From the NCBI GenBank assembly GCA_902984215.1, contig CADWAF010000472.1:1-12182 (forward strand): DNA of 12,182 bases, given 5' to 3'. Shown here piece by piece: positions 8,186-12,182 of this stretch. The number at the start of each line of letters is the position of its first letter. The stretch's first letter is position 1. A program made the position numbers and the translations under genes. This DNA comes from Willaertia magna. Its lineage: Eukaryota > Heterolobosea > Eutetramitea > Acrasida > Naegleriidae. Below the pieces are notes generated by a model. It was given only the letters and a program-made list of their open reading frames with translations, did not search any database and was not told the DNA's origin.

Positions 8186-8251
8186 TTTTCCCGCCTTGAC
8201 TGTTAAACTTAAAAAAATTCCAGAAAATTAAAGAAATATAAAAATTAAAAA
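8186..8251. promoter_or_regulatory. 66 bp divergent promoter region of RCC1-like and Ku70
   Basis: Only 66 bp separate the two ATG codons, so the genes must share or overlap promoter elements unless each uses internal ones. TTTCCCGCC at 8187-8195 matches the E2F-type core TTTSSCGC and is the only GC-rich stretch; the rest is A-rich. Coordinated expression is inference from the geometry. Confidence 0.45.
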
Positions 8252-10372
8252 ATGGACGATGATTATGAGCCACAAGACGATTTCAATTTATTTGGAGGTG
8301 GAGATGACGATAACAATAATAACGGAGCCGAGGATGGTTCCGATGAACAAGATCAACAATTCAAACATTTAAAAGATAGTATTTTATTTCTTGTAGATGC
8401 TAGATCTTCCATGTTTAACACTACCAGTATCAACAGTAGCGATAATGAAGACGATAAAAACAATCATATCCCATTTCTTTTTACTTTAAAGGCTATCGCC
8501 AACGTTTTTGCAGATAAAATTATTTCTTCACCTAGCGATTTACTTTCAATTGTTTTTTATAATTGTAAAGAAAAGAATAATCCGTTTGAATTCGAAAATA
8601 TTGTTGTTTTTCAAGATTTAGATACACCTGATGCTAAAAGGATTAAAGATATTGAAAGTTTAACAAATAATTATACTTTTGGTTCAAAAGATGATAGTTG
8701 TTGCATTCATGAAGCCTTATGGACATGTCAACATTTATTTTCACTTGTAAATCAATCAACATTAGGATATAAAAGAATATTCTTATTTACTAATGATGAT
8801 AATCCATGTAAAGATAATAATGTAATGAAATTAAAATGTATTGAAAGAAGTAGAGATTTAATACATTCAGATATAACAATAGATTTATTTGTTTTAAAGA
8901 AAGAATTTAAAGCTGAATTATTTTGGAATGAAATGTTACATGTAACAGATGATGAATATACTGGAAATATTAAATATGATTGTAGTGAAATGTTTAATGA
9001 TTTAAAAGAAAGAATAAGGAGAAGAGAATATAAAAAGAGAGGAATAACAAATTTAAATTTAAACTTAGGTAAAGATATGACTGTAAATGTAACTCTATAT
9101 TCAACTGTACAAAAAGCTAAGAAACCATCACATATATTTTTACATGCAGATACAAATAGACCATTAAAATCTGAAACTAAATTAATTTGTGAAGATACTG
9201 GAAGTGAACTACTTAAAAGTGATATTAAATACTATTTTGAATATGGTAATGAAAGAATTGAATTTACAGCAGATGAATTAGCACAAATGAAAAAACAATT
9301 TTCTGGACAACCAGGTATTAAATTAATGGGATTTAAACCTAGAAATAGATTGAAAGTTTATCACAATTTTAAAACAAGTGGTTTTATTTATCCAAATGAT
9401 TCTAAAATACAAGGAAGTGGTTTAACATTATCTGCATTACATAAAAAGATGATTGAAATGAATAAAATTGCAATTTGTAGAATGATTTTAAGAGAAGGTA
9501 CAATGCCATATTACACTGCATTATTACCACAAGAAGAACAATTAGATGAAAATGATCATTCACAAATACAACCACCTGGATTTCAATTAATTTATATACC
9601 TTATGCAGATGGCATCAGAAAATTAAATGTCCATCCAACAGAAGAGACTTTAAAACAGAAATTACAACCAACAGATAAACAAATACAATTAGGTAAACGT
9701 ATAGCAAAGAAGTTACATATTGATTTTAATCCATATCAATTTGACAATCCAAATTTACAACAATTTTATCAATCATTACAAGCGTTGGCTTTGGAACATT
9801 CAGAGATTGAAAAGGTTGAAGATTTAGTGAAACCTGATATTGAGGGTATGAAAAAGTACGAAAGTTTGTTAACTGAGTTTAAAGAGACGATCTTTCCTGT
9901 AGATTATGATCCTGAGAAGAAAAAGAAGACTAGCAGTTCTACAAGTTCGAGAAGGAAGGCTACTAGTTCTTCTTCTTCGCAAACAAGTGGCAATGACAAT
10001 AGTACAGATAAAATAAGCAATACCACAAAGGTAAAGAAGGAAGAGGATAGTGAGGCTGAGAGTGATAGTAGTAATAAGAAGAAAAGAAAACGTAAGGAAG
10101 AAACTGGTAAGGAAGCAAAGGAAAAGGAAGAAAAGAAAACTAAGGTTAAGAAAGAGAAGAAGGAAGTAAAGAAAGAAGTAAATGATGACGATGAAGAAGA
10201 GGAGGAAGAAGAAATTGATATGGTTCAATTAATTAAGGATGGAAAGGCTGACAAATTAAAAGCTGATATCTTAAAAGAATTTTGTCGTTTATATAAACTA
10301 AAAGTAAGTGGCACTAAGAAAGAACTAATTGAAAGAATTACAGAATTCTTAAAGAAGAAAAAGAAAATTTAA
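8252..10372 (+). CDS. XRCC6: Ku70 (XRCC6), DNA end-binding subunit with SAP domain
   Basis: The 706-residue product is Ku70. Residues ~40-245 form the Ku VWA-like domain (DSILFLVDARSSMF; KRIFLFTNDDNPC), ~265-500 the Ku ring/beta-barrel (LPQEEQLDEND; PPGFQLIYIPYADG, a Ku70 hallmark), ~500-550 the C-terminal arm, and 667-701 a SAP DNA-binding motif (LKADILKEFCRLYKLKVSGT). Ku70 pairs with Ku80, encircles broken DNA ends, and recruits ligase IV factors in non-homologous end joining; it also acts at telomeres. The SAP domain and absence of a long Ku80-type tail separate it from Ku80. It is about 100 residues longer than the human protein (609), mostly because of a Ser, Lys and Glu-rich linker (555-656) and an acidic Asn-rich N terminus. 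The linker's KKKRKRK (609-615) could be a nuclear localisation signal. Single exon; the ATG follows an A-rich leader. Confidence 0.97.
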   Translation: MDDDYEPQDDFNLFGGGDDDNNNNGAEDGSDEQDQQFKHLKDSILFLVDARSSMFNTTSINSSDNEDDKNNHIPFLFTLKAIANVFADKIISSPSDLLSIVFYNCKEKNNPFEFENIVVFQDLDTPDAKRIKDIESLTNNYTFGSKDDSCCIHEALWTCQHLFSLVNQSTLGYKRIFLFTNDDNPCKDNNVMKLKCIERSRDLIHSDITIDLFVLKKEFKAELFWNEMLHVTDDEYTGNIKYDCSEMFNDLKERIRRREYKKRGITNLNLNLGKDMTVNVTLYSTVQKAKKPSHIFLHADTNRPLKSETKLICEDTGSELLKSDIKYYFEYGNERIEFTADELAQMKKQFSGQPGIKLMGFKPRNRLKVYHNFKTSGFIYPNDSKIQGSGLTLSALHKKMIEMNKIAICRMILREGTMPYYTALLPQEEQLDENDHSQIQPPGFQLIYIPYADGIRKLNVHPTEETLKQKLQPTDKQIQLGKRIAKKLHIDFNPYQFDNPNLQQFYQSLQALALEHSEIEKVEDLVKPDIEGMKKYESLLTEFKETIFPVDYDPEKKKKTSSSTSSRRKATSSSSSQTSGNDNSTDKISNTTKVKKEEDSEAESDSSNKKKRKRKEETGKEAKEKEEKKTKVKKEKKEVKKEVNDDDEEEEEEEIDMVQLIKDGKADKLKADILKEFCRLYKLKVSGTKKELIERITEFLKKKKKI

Positions 10373-10438
10373 TTATTTACAAATATTTGTACAAATTAAA
10401 CAAATTTAGACAATTAGTTACTTTCAACTGTTAATCAA

Positions 10439-11476
10439 TTAAGGTTTCAATAATCTATTCCTCTCATATAAATTATCAATTGGTTTTCTAAACCAAGAAT
10501 TAATCGTAGCATGATCTCTAAATTGTATATCTCTTATCACTTGAAAATAAATTGGTACCTCTTCTGGTTTCACTCCATTCAAATTATGCAACCAATGCCT
10601 CAAAACAGTTTCTGGATGAATACCCCACAACCAATTATGATATTTATTAGTTAATGCAATCTCCCTCAATTTCTTATAAACCTCAAAATAAAGATCCATT
10701 GTATTGGCATCTCCAAAACCAAAATGATCATTAAATCCACCATGATGCATAGCCTTACCTAAATATAAAGTTTTAGGTTTTACTTTAAAATTTAATAAGG
10801 GAACTAAATGTTCAGCTAAAAAATCAGTTCTCATTCTAATAACAAGATCATGTTTAAAATTCTCTCGTTCTTCTAATTGTTTCCTTAATAAATTACAATG
10901 ATGCATTAAATATAAAGAAGAACCATAATTTAATAAACCAATTGTTCTATTCTTTTGAATAAAATGTATTCCAGGAAATTCTGGTTCAATTACTTCTCCT
11001 TCATTTAAAATTTTAATTTGATTTTCATTATAAAATCTTTTCACAATAACTTCTTCTTTATATTCTTCAAAATAATAATTTTTTATAATTTCTGGATTTC
11101 CCAATTGTTTTACATAATTTTCTAAACAATTTAATTCTTCTTTTGTTTTATAAACACTACATAGAAATACTGAAGGATATTGTTTTAATTTATTATTATC
11201 CTTAGAAGAATAAATGGTATTTGGTTCAATAATGTTTGAATAGAAAAAGGGTAATAAATTACATAAACTTCTTGGTGCGCCAGTTAATAAAATTGCAATT
11301 TTATTGAGATTTTGATTGCTATTTAAATTTACGGTTGTATCTTGTTTGTTATTGAGATTTTGATTAATGTTATTTGAAAGAATAGAAAAAGAAGAAGAAG
11401 AAAAGAAAGATAAAAAGTAAAACAAAATAAAACAAAGAATTGTTCCAATTAAAAATTTTTCTCTTTTTGAAATCAT
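10439..11476 (-). CDS. Type II membrane glycosyltransferase-like protein
   Basis: The single exon encodes 345 residues. A short basic N terminus (MISKREK) precedes one hydrophobic segment (about 8-26), then a Ser/Asn-rich stem (27-58), so the protein should be a type II anchor with a luminal (Golgi or ER) catalytic part. In the lumen, IAILLTGAPRS (60-69 region), RMRTDF (214-219, an RxRxD-like motif), NDHFGFGD (249-256) and HPET (287-290) are reminiscent of the WavE-like/stealth-type families of putative glycosyltransferases. I identify it by pattern only; acceptor and donor sugars are unknown. One NRT sequon (N177) fits secretory location. The stop is 66 bp past the Ku70 stop, in convergent arrangement. 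Confidence 0.7.
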   Translation of the reverse strand: MISKREKFLIGTILCFILFYFLSFFSSSSFSILSNNINQNLNNKQDTTVNLNSNQNLNKIAILLTGAPRSLCNLLPFFYSNIIEPNTIYSSKDNNKLKQYPSVFLCSVYKTKEELNCLENYVKQLGNPEIIKNYYFEEYKEEVIVKRFYNENQIKILNEGEVIEPEFPGIHFIQKNRTIGLLNYGSSLYLMHHCNLLRKQLEERENFKHDLVIRMRTDFLAEHLVPLLNFKVKPKTLYLGKAMHHGGFNDHFGFGDANTMDLYFEVYKKLREIALTNKYHNWLWGIHPETVLRHWLHNLNGVKPEEVPIYFQVIRDIQFRDHATINSWFRKPIDNLYERNRLLKP

Positions 11477-11539
11477 TTTTTTTTTTATAAAATTGTATTT
11501 AAATAGGAATGGGATTATCGAGAATTCCTCCTTGTAGAA

Positions 11540-11593
11540 AATAAAACAGGCAGCTTAGGTTCGAGAGCCACAAACTAAGCAACTTGTTTTATT
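11540..11593. repeat. Imperfect 19 bp inverted repeat (long hairpin)
   Basis: Bases 11540-11558 pair with 11575-11593 at 16 of 19 positions (the innermost GCTTAG/CTAAGC and outer AATAAAACA/TGTTTTATT are perfect) around a 16-base loop. The region 11559-11569 contains GTTCGAGAGCC, close to a tRNA T-loop/B box. It lies 64 bp upstream of the glycosyltransferase-like ATG and could be a 5' UTR hairpin or part of a small RNA or SINE. Confidence 0.55.
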
Positions 11594-11741
11594 CAAAGTT
11601 TGATTTTATGTGGACTTTTATTGGAATTTGTTGTTAAGACAATAAATAAGCAAGCCAAACACGTATTTAGGAATGGAGATAAGACGAATAATTTTCTTGT
11701 CATACAAACAATAATGCGTAGCTTCTAAAATAAAAGTTTTG

Positions 11742-11766
11742 TGGTGCTTACAGGTATCGAACCTGT
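11742..11766 (-). pseudogene. tRNA 3'-half fragment (T-arm and acceptor strand)
   Basis: On the minus strand ACAGG-TTCGATA-CCTGT makes a perfect five-pair T-stem with a canonical TTCGATA loop, followed directly by seven bases AAGCACC and a discriminator A, exactly the spacing of a tRNA 3' end. No matching 5' acceptor (GGTGCTT), D-arm or paired anticodon stem is present upstream on that strand. It is thus a tRNA relic or the tail/head of a tRNA-derived element, not a usable tRNA gene. Confidence 0.55.
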
Positions 11767-11784
11767 GTATAAAGAGTGACTGAA

Positions 11785-12074
11785 AGTACAAATAAGGAAA
11801 AAAAAAGGGTTCGAATGTATTGAATGAATAAAATTAATAAATTTTTTTAATAAATTTCTTCATTATTAAATTATCTATTATTAAAGACCAAATAAAGAAA
11901 AAAAAACAGTTTGATAGATATTATTATAATGATTTGATCAAATTATAATAATATTATAAATTATCTATTAAAGACCAAATAAGGAAAAAAAAACAGTTCG
12001 AATACTCACAACAATAAAAAAACTAAACAACAAATGACTTGATCAATAAATGATTTGATCAAATTATAATAATT
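11785..12074 (+). repeat. Degenerate direct repeats with A9 tract and TTCGAAT motif
   Basis: Three copies of a ~32 bp motif (consensus like AGACCAAATAAGGAAAAAAA then AACAGTTCGAAT) lie at 11785-11816, 11885-11915 and 11972-12003, 100 and 87 bp apart. The second and third copies are preceded by AAATTATCTATT and followed later by ATGATTTGATCAAATTATAA (11929-11948; 12050-12069), so they form two longer imperfect units. The third copy carries an extra ~45 bp with a further TTGATCAA. These look like an old tandem or SINE-like duplication. Confidence 0.65.
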
Positions 12075-12182
12075 ACATGACACAATCAATTATATGTCAA
12101 CCAACAATAAAATAATCTAGTTTTAAAAGAGACTTTGTATAATTTGATAAAGGATTTTTGTATTTTTAATAAAATTTTTTTA

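Larger units (their letters stand above)
11477..12182. other. Gene-free right end with repeats and tRNA debris
   Basis: No open frame is supportable over ~700 bp. The first ~60 bp should hold the promoter of the glycosyltransferase-like gene. Beyond it are an imperfect 19 bp hairpin (11540-11593), a tRNA 3'-half fragment (11742-11766), and degenerate direct repeats (11785-12074). Composition becomes strongly AT-rich after 11820. Confidence 0.6.

Noticed and set aside
9869..10228. Open frame of 119 codons antisense to the Ku70 linker
   Set aside because: It is a mirror of the Lys/Glu-rich Ku70 coding strand, giving a run of Phe and Leu. It has no independent support.
11785..12074. CRISPR array
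   Set aside because: Repeats are degenerate, unevenly spaced and AT-rich, the genome is eukaryotic, and there are no distinct uniform spacers.

Overview
This is a 12.2 kb piece of an AT-rich nuclear genome of a unicellular eukaryote. The evidence is genes with short GT-AG introns (47-70 bp), Ku70, an E2 ubiquitin-conjugating enzyme, a mitochondrially targeted serine hydroxymethyltransferase, a lone chromosomal 5S rRNA gene, Asn-rich tracts, and very AT-rich gaps between tightly packed genes. A divergent RCC1-repeat protein and an unlinked 5S gene fit a heterolobosean amoeba such as Naegleria. That placement is inferred from style and gene content and is not proven; a dictyostelid-like amoeba is the main alternative.

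Layout, left half. A three-exon UBE2D/Ubc4-5 gene (+, 344-899) converges with a three-exon mitochondrial SHMT gene (-, 1035-2677). An AlkB-like dioxygenase (-, 2880-3620) follows in the same direction as SHMT. A roughly 650 bp AT-rich gap leads to a 5S rRNA gene (-, 4267-4384). About 85 bp beyond the 5S gene starts a ~1.07 kb segment (about 4469-5541) bounded by a 25 bp perfect inverted repeat. It contains a decayed gene (about 4640-5391) for a protein with a Cys/His cluster, a possible helix-turn-helix and a CCHC zinc knuckle. The decay consists of three in-frame TAA codons and one frameshift. I read the segment as a degenerate, possibly non-autonomous DNA transposon or related mobile element of a family I cannot name. 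It also has tRNA-like A and B boxes near its left end and a hairpin near its right end.

Layout, right half. A 58-residue mitochondrial ribosomal protein bL33 gene (+, 5652-5828) is followed by an unrecognised basic, coiled-coil-prone protein (-, 6129-6815) and an RCC1-like repeat protein (-, 6977-8185). The RCC1-like gene is divergent from Ku70 (+, 8252-10372) across only 66 bp. Ku70 converges with a type II membrane glycosyltransferase-like protein (-, 10439-11476), again 66 bp apart. The last ~700 bp carry no gene. They hold an imperfect long hairpin, a tRNA 3'-half fragment with a perfect T-arm, and an array of AT-rich degenerate repeats containing T-loop/B-box-like TTCGA motifs.

The genes do not form one pathway: protein turnover, one-carbon metabolism, alkylation repair or RNA modification, mitochondrial translation, double-strand break repair and glycosylation are each represented by one gene. 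The most unusual parts are the inverted-repeat element beside the 5S gene and the repeat field with tRNA debris at the right end.
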